This document shows positions 25,705 through 33,798 of a stretch of DNA of 50,276 nt, piece after piece. The notes under the pieces are model-generated. The model saw only the letters and a program-made list of their open reading frames with translations, was not told the DNA's origin and did not search any database. The translations under genes were made by a program, and so were the position numbers. The stretch is from Rhodospirillaceae bacterium (lineage in GTDB: Bacteria > Pseudomonadota > Alphaproteobacteria > GCA-2721365): NCBI GenBank assembly GCA_002721365.1, contig PBKC01000094.1:1-50276 (forward strand). Direction: 5' to 3'. The first letter of the stretch is position 1. Each line of letters begins with the position of its first letter.

Positions 25705-26940
25705 ATGCCGAACGACTCCACAGACTCATATGCGAGTTGCCGCTTCCTGGTCGTCGATGACGAAGAGGTCGTTCGCCGGGTCGTCGTCCGGGTGCTGGGA
25801 AAGCTGGGCTGCGAAACGGTTTCGACGGCTGCCAGCGGGTTGGATGCGCTGACGCAGATGGATGCCATCGCCGCGGCCGCCGAAGCCGGGCCCGATCTCA
25901 TTCTCTGCGACCTCAATATGCCCGAGATGGATGGCGTGGAGTTTCTTCGGCATCTCGCGACACGCGAATACCGGGGCGGCATCGTGCTCATCAGTGCCGA
26001 GGATGAGCGGGTTCTCGAAACCGCCCGCAATCTGGCGAAGGCACGTGCCTTGAACGTGCTGGGTGCGATTCCGAAACCCGTTACGCCCGCGACCTTGTCG
26101 AAGGTCCTCGCCGCCTATTCCGGCAGGGTTTCGGCAGAGGCCCGTCCCCAGGGAGAGCTGATTAGCGTCGAAGAAGTAAGGGCTGGGCTGGAAGCGGACG
26201 AGTTCGAGCCGTTCTTCCAGCCGAAGGTCGGGCTGCCGGATGGTCATGTCGTCGGGGCCGAGGCATTGGTCAGGTGGCGCCGTGGCGATCGCTTGATTCC
26301 GCCCGGCCTGTTCATCTCCACCGCCGAGGAGGGGGGATTGATCGACGCCTTGACCGATCAGGTCTTCGGCAAGGCCATGGATGTCGCGGGTGCGTGGCGT
26401 CGTGCCGGATTCGACCTCAAGGTCTCGGTCAACGTGTCGGTCGACTCGCTGACGGACTACTCGCTGCCCGACCGGTTCGCGGAACGCGCGGTCCAGGCGG
26501 GTGTCGATCCGACCAGAGTGATGGTCGAGGTGACGGAAAGTCGCCTCGCGCAGGAAGTGGCGGCGGCACTGGAGACCCTCACGCGGTTTCGCCTGAAGCG
26601 CATCGGGCTGTCGATCGACGATTTCGGCACCGGCTACTCATCGATGGTGCAGCTCAAGCAGGTGCCCTTCGTCGAGTTGAAGATCGACCGCGCCTTTGTC
26701 CACGACGCGCACCGCGACCGTCACTCCCTCGCGATCCTCGAATCGAGCGTCGGCCTGGCCAAACGGCTCGGCCTGTCGACGGTCGCCGAAGGCGTCGAGA
26801 ACCAGGACGACTGGGATCAGGTCGCGGCGGTCGGTTGCGATCAGATCCAGGGCTACTTCGTCGCGCGCCCGATGGCGGCCGATGCCTTCCTCGAATGGCT
26901 GATCGAGTGGGAGCGCGGGCTCGAAGCCACGCCGGACTGA
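25705..26940 (+). CDS. REC-EAL response regulator, c-di-GMP phosphodiesterase
   Basis: About 411 residues from ATG 25705 (MPNDSTDSYAS). An in-frame ATG at 25657 lies within the promoter palindromes and is less likely. The receiver domain (about 10-135) has the acidic pair VVDDEE, phospho-acceptor Asp in LILCDLNMPEMDG and Lys in AIPKPVTP. The EAL domain (about 150-400) has every catalytic motif: AEALVRWR, NVSVDSL, EVTESRL, SIDDFGTGYSS, ELKIDRAF and STVAEGVEN. It should therefore degrade c-di-GMP under control of phosphorylation. It is divergent from the siaA-type gene and closes the signalling island. The response regulator or kinase that drives it may be the hybrid kinase at 17201. Confidence 0.94.
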   Translation: MPNDSTDSYASCRFLVVDDEEVVRRVVVRVLGKLGCETVSTAASGLDALTQMDAIAAAAEAGPDLILCDLNMPEMDGVEFLRHLATREYRGGIVLISAEDERVLETARNLAKARALNVLGAIPKPVTPATLSKVLAAYSGRVSAEARPQGELISVEEVRAGLEADEFEPFFQPKVGLPDGHVVGAEALVRWRRGDRLIPPGLFISTAEEGGLIDALTDQVFGKAMDVAGAWRRAGFDLKVSVNVSVDSLTDYSLPDRFAERAVQAGVDPTRVMVEVTESRLAQEVAAALETLTRFRLKRIGLSIDDFGTGYSSMVQLKQVPFVELKIDRAFVHDAHRDRHSLAILESSVGLAKRLGLSTVAEGVENQDDWDQVAAVGCDQIQGYFVARPMAADAFLEWLIEWERGLEATPD

Positions 26941-26955
26941 CTTGCCGGCGGACCG

Positions 26956-28830
26956 TCAGCTCGCCGCGTTCTTTCTGTCGTCCGTTTTCTCCGTGACCGC
27001 TGCCGCGATGTCGCTCTGTCCGGCGACCACCTCGTCCCGCAATGCCTTCAGGGCCTGTGTGTCGAGTGTTTCTTTCGCCAGCAGTTCCTCGGCCGCCCGG
27101 TCGAGAAGCACACGGTTCTCCTGAAGGATCGCGAAGGTCCGCGCGAACGCGTCGTCGATCACGCGCTTCACGGCGTTGTCCATCTTCTCGGCGGTCGCTT
27201 CGCTGTAGCGGCGCTCCGTGTATCCCTGGCGGGCGTCGCCCAGGAACACCGGACGCTGCTCGTCATAGCTGACATAGCCGAGCTCCTCGTCCATGCCGTA
27301 ATGCGCGACCATCGACCTGGCGATGTCGGTCGCCTTCGCCAAGTCGTCGGCCGCGCCGGTCGAGAGATGGCCGAACACCAGCTTTTCCGCCGCCCGCCCG
27401 CCGAGCAGGACGGCGATCTTGTTCTCCAGTTCTTCCCGCGTCATCAGAAACCGGTCTTCGGTCGGGCGCTGGATCGTGTAGCCGAGCGACCCGATGCCTC
27501 GCGGTATGATCGATACCTTGTGGACCTGGTCGACGCCGGGCAGCGCCATCGACACCAGGGCATGGCCCATCTCGTGGAAGGCGACGATCTTCCGTTCCTT
27601 CGGGTTCATCAGCCGGTTCTTCTTTTCCAGGCCGGCGACGATCCGCTCTATGGCGCGGGTAAAGTCGTCCATGCCGACGGCGTCCGCCTTCCGGCGCGTG
27701 GCGAGCAGGGCTGCTTCGTTCACGAGATTGGCGAGGTCGGCGCCGCTGAAGCCGGTGGTCAGTGCGGCGACGATTTCGGGGTCGACGTCGGAACCGATCC
27801 GCGCCTTCTTCATGTGCACGTTCAGTATGTCGACGCGGCCTTTCTTGTCCGGCCGGTCGACGAGGATCTGGCGATCGAAGCGGCCGGCCCGCAAGAGGGC
27901 CGGGTCCAGGATTTCCGGCCGGTTGGTCGCGGCAAGCAGCACCAGACCGGCGCTCGGATCGAAACCGTCGAGCTCGGTCAGAAGCTGGTTCAGCGTCTGC
28001 TCGCGCTCGTCATGTCCGCCGACCGGGCTGGCCGCTCCGCGGGCTCTCCCCAGGGCGTCGAGCTCGTCGATGAAGATGATGGCCGGGGCTTTGGCGCGCG
28101 CCTGCTCGAAGAGGTCGCGGACACGCGCCGCCCCGACGCCGACGAACATTTCCACGAACTCCGAGCCCGAGATCGAGAAGAAGGGCACGGCCGCCTCGCC
28201 GGCGACCGCGCGCGCCAGAAGCGTCTTGCCGGTGCCGGGCGGTCCGACCAGCAGCACCCCCTTGGGAATGTGGGCGCCGAGCTTGCCGTACTGTTCGGGC
28301 TGCTTCAGGAACTCGACGATCTCGCGCAGTTCGTCCTTGGCTTCGTCGACCCCCGCCACGTCGCCGAATCCGACCTTGGTATCGGTCTCGACATAGACCT
28401 TGGCTCTGCTCTTGCCGATCGACATGACGCCGCCCAAGCCCTGCTTCTCGGCGAAACGCCGGATGACGAACATCCACAGCACGAAGAACAGAAGGATCGG
28501 CACGACCCAGGAAAGCAGGGTGCTGAGCCAGGTGTTCTCGACCGCGCCGGTATATTCGACACCCTTACCGTCCAGTCGATCCGCCAGTTGCGGATCGACT
28601 CGCGTCGTGACGAACTGGCTCTTGCCGTTTTGAGGTTCGGAGAAGGTGCCGCGTATGACGTCCTTGCCGATGACGACGTCCTTGATCTTGCCGTCGTCCA
28701 CGAACTTTTCGAATTGACTGTAGGGGATCGGCTCGACCGTCCGGGTCTGGACCCAGAAGTCTCGCAGCAGAACGACACCGAAGATCGCCAGGACGATGTA
28801 CCAGAGATGAATCTGCGTTTTGCGTTCCAC
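26956..28830 (-). CDS. ftsH: ATP-dependent zinc metalloprotease FtsH
   Basis: A 624-residue membrane AAA+ protease. The preferred start is GTG 28830, giving [20 protein letters not shown], which is how FtsH proteins usually begin. A TTG at 28845 gives five more residues. TM1 is at about 9-27, a short periplasmic domain follows, and TM2 is near 105-125. The AAA module has Walker A GPPGTGKT, Walker [11 protein letters not shown] and the second region of homology [18 protein letters not shown]. The zinc site is HEMGH where most FtsH have HEAGH, and the third ligand lies in a downstream Asp (AADDLAKAT). It degrades misassembled membrane proteins and regulators. Its place beside a signalling island rather than next to tilS suggests an accessory paralogue. 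Confidence 0.96.
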   Translation of the reverse strand: MERKTQIHLWYIVLAIFGVVLLRDFWVQTRTVEPIPYSQFEKFVDDGKIKDVVIGKDVIRGTFSEPQNGKSQFVTTRVDPQLADRLDGKGVEYTGAVENTWLSTLLSWVVPILLFFVLWMFVIRRFAEKQGLGGVMSIGKSRAKVYVETDTKVGFGDVAGVDEAKDELREIVEFLKQPEQYGKLGAHIPKGVLLVGPPGTGKTLLARAVAGEAAVPFFSISGSEFVEMFVGVGAARVRDLFEQARAKAPAIIFIDELDALGRARGAASPVGGHDEREQTLNQLLTELDGFDPSAGLVLLAATNRPEILDPALLRAGRFDRQILVDRPDKKGRVDILNVHMKKARIGSDVDPEIVAALTTGFSGADLANLVNEAALLATRRKADAVGMDDFTRAIERIVAGLEKKNRLMNPKERKIVAFHEMGHALVSMALPGVDQVHKVSIIPRGIGSLGYTIQRPTEDRFLMTREELENKIAVLLGGRAAEKLVFGHLSTGAADDLAKATDIARSMVAHYGMDEELGYVSYDEQRPVFLGDARQGYTERRYSEATAEKMDNAVKRVIDDAFARTFAILQENRVLLDRAAEELLAKETLDTQALKALRDEVVAGQSDIAAAVTEKTDDRKNAAS

Positions 28831-29144
28831 GGGACTTCCCACCAATCCTCATGAATGACCGCGATGAAAGCGAAAAGCCGCTGCGCATATAGGCGTCGTG
28901 GCGCGGAACTCAACAGCGGTATTACCGTCGGCAGACGGATGTGAGCCAGCAGAATCCGGACAACTTTAGATGTAATGTGGGCGGCCGGAAGATGGTCTAG
29001 GGAGAAGACGGATGGTGGACGGACCTCCTGAAGGCGGTACTTCCAAAGGATAGTTACCCATAATTACCGGTTGCGTTCTCGGATCGGCCGGAAATTCAAT
29101 GACAAGTAGCAGGCAAGAGCCCGCCAAGGGGGAGGGAAGGCCGC
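28831..29144. other. Intergenic region between divergent ftsH and the lipoprotein gene
   Basis: A 314-bp stretch without a convincing gene. GGAAC (28905-28909) is followed after 16 bp by CGTC (28926-28929). This resembles the alphaproteobacterial EcfG general-stress promoter (GGAAC-N16/17-CGTT), reading toward the 29145 cluster, but is one base off in the -10. An AT-richer segment near 29040-29075 (TTACCCATAATTACCGG) may hold another promoter. Confidence 0.3.
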
Positions 29145-30083
29145 GTGCTATCATTGAAGGCGGCGAATCGAGGCCGAAGCGCTGACGGTGTCCGGCGGGG
29201 CGGCCTGTTCGCCATTCTCCTGCTGACGGCCGTTCTCGGCGGCTGTGCCGAGAAGGCGAAGACGGTCCAGCTCGGCGCTGCGCAGTTTGAAACCGCGTCG
29301 TTGGATGCGATCGACAAGATCGACGCCTTCCGACAGAAGGAAGTGTCGACGGCCTCGTTGTCGCCGGCCGACGCCGGGGCAGGATTCGTCGCGCAGGTGT
29401 TGGGCTCTCAACGCCCGATCGACCAGAAGACGCTGGAGATTCTGGCCGACCCCATGCGCAGCGATCTGCCCCACAGCGAAGCGGCATGGCAGGCGTTTCT
29501 CGCCAAGCTCCGCGACCAGTACGGCAGCTTCCGGGCGATCTTCGATTCGCTCGACCGCGGCAGTCTGTTCGCGGCCCCCGACGTCAAGAAGGCGATCCCG
29601 ACGCTCGATCCGCTGATCGCGCAGATGACGGCGTTCGCGAAGTCGATCCAGGATCATCCCGCCCGGTTCATCCGAGAGCGTGCCGCGATCGCCGCCGAGC
29701 TGGAAATAATCCGCGACGATCGGGAGATGACGGCGGACGCCAAACGGACGGCCCTGCTGCGCACGCGTCAGCGCCTGCTCGATACGCTGGCGGCGGAGGA
29801 ACTGGTTACGCGGGAAACCAGCGCCGAATGCCTGAAGGTGTCGCGCCTGGGGCTCGAACTCAGGAAGCTCCTAGCGGCTTATGACACGCTGACCTTCGAG
29901 GACCTCACCGAGGGGCTGGAGATCGCATTTCGCGTCGCGGGGTCGGTCTCGGATCGCGATTTTTCCGGACTGAGGGCGAGAACCAACGGCGTGATCGCCG
30001 AAATCAGCGCCGATCCGGACTTGAAGGCGTTGTTCGATGCGGCGCTGAATAGGATCGGTCGTGTGCGGGAGATCGGTCCCTAG
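29145..30083 (+). CDS. Predicted lipoprotein, helical, unknown function (312 aa)
   Basis: Starts at GTG 29145 behind GGGGGAGGGAAGG. A lipoprotein signal peptide (LFAILLLTAVLGGC) predicts acylation of Cys34. The mature protein is almost entirely helical, with many Asp/Arg/Leu heptad-like stretches (RERAAIAAELEIIRDDREM; TRQRLLDTLAAEELV), suggesting a helical bundle in the periplasm. I recognise no family. It is the first of seven plus-strand genes running to 35211 with short gaps and several overlaps, and so is probably the head of an operon. Confidence 0.75.
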   Translation: MLSLKAANRGRSADGVRRGGLFAILLLTAVLGGCAEKAKTVQLGAAQFETASLDAIDKIDAFRQKEVSTASLSPADAGAGFVAQVLGSQRPIDQKTLEILADPMRSDLPHSEAAWQAFLAKLRDQYGSFRAIFDSLDRGSLFAAPDVKKAIPTLDPLIAQMTAFAKSIQDHPARFIRERAAIAAELEIIRDDREMTADAKRTALLRTRQRLLDTLAAEELVTRETSAECLKVSRLGLELRKLLAAYDTLTFEDLTEGLEIAFRVAGSVSDRDFSGLRARTNGVIAEISADPDLKALFDAALNRIGRVREIGP

Positions 30084-30122
30084 GGTGAGGGTGGACCATC
30101 GTACGAATGAGGGGAGCACGGC

Positions 30123-30431
30123 ATGGCGGACACGGACCTGCTGATTCTCGAAGATGCCAGCGATGCGGCGTTCACGCTCGATAAGGCCTATCGGAAGGCG
30201 GTGCTGGCCAACGACCTCGACACGATGGTTGAGCTCAAGCCTCAGGTCGACGCGGTCTATGACACGTACAGTCTGATGCGGCTCAAGCTGCTGGAGGAAG
30301 GCGTCGTGACCACCGCCGCCGACGTCGCCGAGATGCGGCGGCTGAAGGGTGAGATCGATCAGGCGGCGGAGACACAGCAACTCGTCGCCGGGGCGATCGC
30401 CCTGATCTCCTTCCTGCGCAAATTCGTCTGA
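30123..30431 (+). CDS. Small helical cytosolic protein, unknown function (102 aa)
   Basis: ATG 30123 follows GAGGGGAGCACGGC. The protein is helical and acidic (LLILEDASDAAFTLDKAY; VDAVYDTYSLMRLKLLEE), with a short hydrophobic C-terminal helix (LVAGAIALISFLRKFV) that could anchor it in the membrane or in a partner. It lies 39 bp after the lipoprotein gene and 26 bp before the DUF1906 gene. No family is recognised. Confidence 0.7.
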   Translation: MADTDLLILEDASDAAFTLDKAYRKAVLANDLDTMVELKPQVDAVYDTYSLMRLKLLEEGVVTTAADVAEMRRLKGEIDQAAETQQLVAGAIALISFLRKFV

Positions 30432-30457
30432 TTCGCCATCCTTGGAAAGTCCAGCGC

Positions 30458-31369
30458 ATGCCCGAGCACCGCATCATCGATACCCCGTGGAACGCCGCCG
30501 ACAAGGCGCAGAAGCTGGCCGACGCCGGCATCGAGACCGTCATCCGCTACTACAATTTCTCGAACTCGCGTCTCCTGCCGGAGAAGGCCCTGACCTTGCC
30601 CGAGGCGCAGACGCTGTGCGCCGCGGGGCTGCGGTTGGCGGCGGTGTTCCAGCAGCGCCAGAATCAGCTCGCCGACTTCACGCGCAGCAAGGGGGTGGCG
30701 TCCGGGCGGCGGGCGTTCCGCTACGCCGCCGACGTCATCGGCCAGCCGCATGGATCGGCGATCTATTTCTCGGTGGATTTCGATGCCGATGCGGGGGAAG
30801 CCGAGAGCCGGATCACGCCGTTCTTCGAGGGCGTGCAGGAAGGTTTCGAGACCGAACGCGCGGGCGGTGAGTCCTACCGCGTCGGCTGTTATGGATCCGG
30901 GCTCGTCACGCGGGTTCTCGAATCCGCCGGCCTGATCGAACTGACCTGGCTGTCGATGTCCCGCGGGTTTCGGGAAACGGGTGCCCGCTTGGCATCCGGC
31001 GATTGGCATCTCAATCAGATTCCGCCGGCCCAGACCTTTCTCGGTCTCGGCGTCGACTTTGACGAGGCGAACCCCGACCGGCCCGATTTCGGCGCCTTCA
31101 CCATCGCCGACGAAGACGCGGCGACGCAGACGACGGTGACGTCCCCGCCCGTGTCCCCCGCGACGGTGGCGAAGCGCTACCGGGTCACAGCCCGGTCGGG
31201 GCTGCGCCTTCGCGCCGGGCCGGGCACCGGTTTCGACGTCATCGGCGGCCTGTCCTTTGGTGCCGTGGTCGACGTCCTGTCGCGCACCGAGGGGTGGGCG
31301 AAGGTCGACCTGAACGGTGACGGCGCCGTCGACGGCTTTGTCTTCGCCGAGTTTCTGGAAGTGCTATGA
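30458..31369 (+). CDS. DUF1906 (Rv2525c-like) glycoside-hydrolase-fold protein with C-terminal SH3 domain
   Basis: 303 residues. Residues 1-205 match the DUF1906/Rv2525c-like glycoside-hydrolase-like TIM-barrel pattern: IIDTPWNAADKAQKLADAG, then ETVIRYYNFS, the acidic strand AIYFSVDFDAD typical of GH25-like folds, then YRVGCYGSG and WHLNQI. Residues 235-303 form a bacterial SH3 domain (YRVTARSGLRLRAGPGTGFDVIG), which commonly binds cell-wall peptides. No signal peptide is visible, so export would need a partner or lysis. Acidic residues in the barrel support hydrolase activity on peptidoglycan or glycans, but this family is poorly characterised. The TGA overlaps the next gene's ATG. Confidence 0.85.
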   Translation: MPEHRIIDTPWNAADKAQKLADAGIETVIRYYNFSNSRLLPEKALTLPEAQTLCAAGLRLAAVFQQRQNQLADFTRSKGVASGRRAFRYAADVIGQPHGSAIYFSVDFDADAGEAESRITPFFEGVQEGFETERAGGESYRVGCYGSGLVTRVLESAGLIELTWLSMSRGFRETGARLASGDWHLNQIPPAQTFLGLGVDFDEANPDRPDFGAFTIADEDAATQTTVTSPPVSPATVAKRYRVTARSGLRLRAGPGTGFDVIGGLSFGAVVDVLSRTEGWAKVDLNGDGAVDGFVFAEFLEVL

Positions 31370-32106
31370 GCCGTGTCGGCGACGATGCCGATCCTCCGAA
31401 TCATAACGGCTTCGTGTCGCGCTACTGGTTCGTGCTGGCGCTGGTCGTCGGCCTGCCGCTCCTATGCCTGATCGTCTGGGGAACAGGGCTCGGCAAGGAG
31501 CCCCTGCCGATGGTGAAGGCTGCGGACCAGCTCGGCGATCACATCGTCGATACACTGATGACGCTCATTGCGGTCTCGCTCTTCGTCGAGCGGGCACTCG
31601 AAGTCGTGGTGAAGTCGTCCCGGGCCCTCGGCCGCACCGAAAAGGACAACGCCGTGCTCGCCTGCGACAAGACGGTCGAGGACCGGCTGGAGCAGATCAC
31701 GACCCTGCGCGAGCGGATCGCCAATCCGACTCTCCGGAACCAGTCGGAAGAGATGCAGGCGCAGCTCCAGGAGGCGAACCGGCAGCTCGAAGAGGCCCGC
31801 CGGACGCGGAAGAAGGCGATGCAGGCGATCCAGACCTATCGCACCCAGACCATGAAGATGGTGCATCTGGCGGCGTTGGTTGTCGGCGTGTTCGTCGCGA
31901 CGGCAGGGGTGCGGGCGCTGGAGCCGCTGTTCCAGTGGGAAGTCCCCGGCACCATCCCGAGTTTCTTCAAATATGTGGATACGCTGCTGACGGCGGGCCT
32001 CATCGCCGGTGGTGCCGACGGTCTGCACAAGCTGGTGGCACTCGCGACGACCTATTTCGACGTCTCGCGGGACCGGCTCTCCGGTAAGCCGCCGCCGGGT
32101 TCGTAA
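31366..32106 (+). CDS. Membrane protein with four TM helices and a coiled coil (246 aa)
   Basis: ATG overlaps the preceding stop (ATGA). Predicted membrane helices are at about 20-43, 60-78, 165-188 and 203-225. Between the second and third is a long coiled coil (EEMQAQLQEANRQLEEARRT). The end carries a Gly-rich membrane motif LTAGLIAGGADGLHKLV. A hydrolase-like gene directly upstream and a small polytopic protein here recall hydrolase/holin-like pairs, but 246 residues with a coiled coil is not a standard holin. Function unknown. Confidence 0.8.
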   Translation: MSRVGDDADPPNHNGFVSRYWFVLALVVGLPLLCLIVWGTGLGKEPLPMVKAADQLGDHIVDTLMTLIAVSLFVERALEVVVKSSRALGRTEKDNAVLACDKTVEDRLEQITTLRERIANPTLRNQSEEMQAQLQEANRQLEEARRTRKKAMQAIQTYRTQTMKMVHLAALVVGVFVATAGVRALEPLFQWEVPGTIPSFFKYVDTLLTAGLIAGGADGLHKLVALATTYFDVSRDRLSGKPPPGS

Positions 32107-32125
32107 TGAGCGGTGAAGGTCTTCC

Positions 32126-32896
32126 ATGACCGAGGCGAACCGGAGCCTGGAGGACCTGGAGCGCGAGGTCGCGGACCTGAGCGCCCAGCTCGACGCGCGC
32201 TTGAGCGAGGTCGAGCAGCTTACCGGGACGTCCGGCCTGGGCCTGAGGGCGCGGATCGCGGCTTTGGAGAAGCGGCTGGCGTCGCCGCCCGAAAGTGCCA
32301 AGCCCAAATCCGGTGGCGTTGCGGCCGGGCTCAAGACAACCATCGACTACGGGACCAAGATCGTCTCCGCCCTGACCCCGGTTGCCGTGCTGCTGGTCGG
32401 CCTGTTTCTCACCGGGGCGGTCGAACGCGCCCTCGAGGAACGCAAGGTCGAGATCCAGCAGGGACATCTCGACCTCGAAGCCACACAGGCGATGGAACAT
32501 CTGCTGGAGCAGTTGCGCCAGCCGAATATCGGGGAAGAGCAGGCCAAGTCGATCGCGCTGCTCGTCGCCGGGTACGGCGTGCATGCGACCGTTCCGCTGA
32601 TCATGGAACTCGACCTGGAGAAGACGAAATATCCGCGAATCGAGGCGGCGAAATATGGCTTGCGCAGCATGGCGCTCTCGGCGCCGGACCGCCGCGCTCT
32701 TTGCGCGACCCTGGTCGAGCTGCTGCGGTTCTCAACGACATCGGCTTTCTTTCAGCGCGAAGGCCTGATGCACGCGGTGGACCTCACCGGCCTGCTCAGA
32801 TGCGCTGGTGCCGCGCCGGTTCTGCCGGAACTGCCGCGCGGCAACCCCGACCTTGACCGGGCGATCGATGCGGCGAGTGCCGCACTGGCGCCCTGA
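32126..32896 (+). CDS. Membrane-anchored coiled-coil protein with HEAT-like helices (256 aa)
   Basis: ATG 32126, 19 bp after the previous gene. Residues 5-60 are an N-terminal coiled coil (LEDLEREVADLSAQLDARLSE). One hydrophobic helix follows at about 82-102 (VSALTPVAVLLVGLFLTGAV). The soluble C-terminal part (about 105-256) consists of helical pairs that look like HEAT/armadillo-type repeats (AKYGLRSMALSAPDRRAL). It could tether a partner to the inner membrane. No family is recognised. The neighbour upstream also combines a coiled coil with membrane helices. Confidence 0.75.
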   Translation: MTEANRSLEDLEREVADLSAQLDARLSEVEQLTGTSGLGLRARIAALEKRLASPPESAKPKSGGVAAGLKTTIDYGTKIVSALTPVAVLLVGLFLTGAVERALEERKVEIQQGHLDLEATQAMEHLLEQLRQPNIGEEQAKSIALLVAGYGVHATVPLIMELDLEKTKYPRIEAAKYGLRSMALSAPDRRALCATLVELLRFSTTSAFFQREGLMHAVDLTGLLRCAGAAPVLPELPRGNPDLDRAIDAASAALAP

Positions 32897-32932
32897 CCGA
32901 ATTCCCGGACGCCGACTTTCGGAGACGGTGCG

Positions 32933-33784
32933 ATGGTTCCAACGAAGACTCTTGATCGAGGCAATCTCCTCCGTGCCGGTGGACGCCTGATCGTCATGCT
33001 GGTGACGGTCGTCGCGGCGGCCGTTCTGCCGCGACCGGCCGCCGCGCAGATCGCCGGTTGCGAAGCCGCGCTCCGTGATGCGCCGGCGCCGCAGAGCGAC
33101 GGGCTGGTGTTCAAGCTGGTGCTCGACGAGCTGTCGCTGGCCGGTGTTCCCGACAGCATCGACCCGTCGCTCCTGGTCCAGGCCCTGCGGGTCAAACTGA
33201 TCGACAATGTGAACAAGATCGGCCTCGAGCTCGACAACGTCCACGTCGTCGTCTGCCTGGGCCGTCACCCGGTGAATCCGTCCGACATCGAGCCCAGCGC
33301 CGAACATTTTGCCGCGAGCGACGTCATTCTGGAGATCTGGGGCTTCTATGACGGCGACGAGGTGATCTTCACCAACGCCGTCATTCCGATCCTGGCATCG
33401 ACCGACGTAGCCTGGGGTCCGGTCGGTCCCTTCTACAACGACAGCTTCGCTTATGACGGCAGCGAGCCGCATCTCCGCTTCCTGAAGCAGATCGTTCGGG
33501 ATTCGGTGCATCTCCGGGCCTACACGGCCGTCGGGATCGCCACGCGATCGCTGGTGCTGGGCGACTACGACCGTGCCCGGCGCTTCTTCTGCCGGGCGAG
33601 CTTCATGTTGGCGCCGTCGGCCGGCGCGGGGGGTGCCCGGCAGAGACTGGCGAATTTCGTCGACCGCATGTCCATCGACGTGATTCGCCAGGCCGACGAA
33701 GCGCGGCAGCAGGGGCGCTATCAGGGCCATCTCGGGACGCCTCAGCTGCCGGTCGGCACGCCTTGCGAAGCACAGTCGTCATGA
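32933..33784 (+). CDS. Exported protein of unknown function (283 aa)
   Basis: ATG 32933 after GGAGACGGTGCG. An N-terminal signal peptide (LIVMLVTVVAAAVLPRPAAAQ) predicts export with cleavage near residue 39. The mature part starts with an alpha/beta region (GLVFKLVLDELSLAG, then LLVQALRVKLIDNV, then VHVVVCLGRHP) and ends in helices (YDRARRFFCRASFML) resembling a short TPR pair. Two Cys in the mature half could form a disulfide. The stop overlaps an upstream ATG of the next gene, which is also exported, so the two products may act together in the periplasm. Confidence 0.75.
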   Translation: MVPTKTLDRGNLLRAGGRLIVMLVTVVAAAVLPRPAAAQIAGCEAALRDAPAPQSDGLVFKLVLDELSLAGVPDSIDPSLLVQALRVKLIDNVNKIGLELDNVHVVVCLGRHPVNPSDIEPSAEHFAASDVILEIWGFYDGDEVIFTNAVIPILASTDVAWGPVGPFYNDSFAYDGSEPHLRFLKQIVRDSVHLRAYTAVGIATRSLVLGDYDRARRFFCRASFMLAPSAGAGGARQRLANFVDRMSIDVIRQADEARQQGRYQGHLGTPQLPVGTPCEAQSS

Positions 33785-33798
33785 GCGGGAGGACTGCG

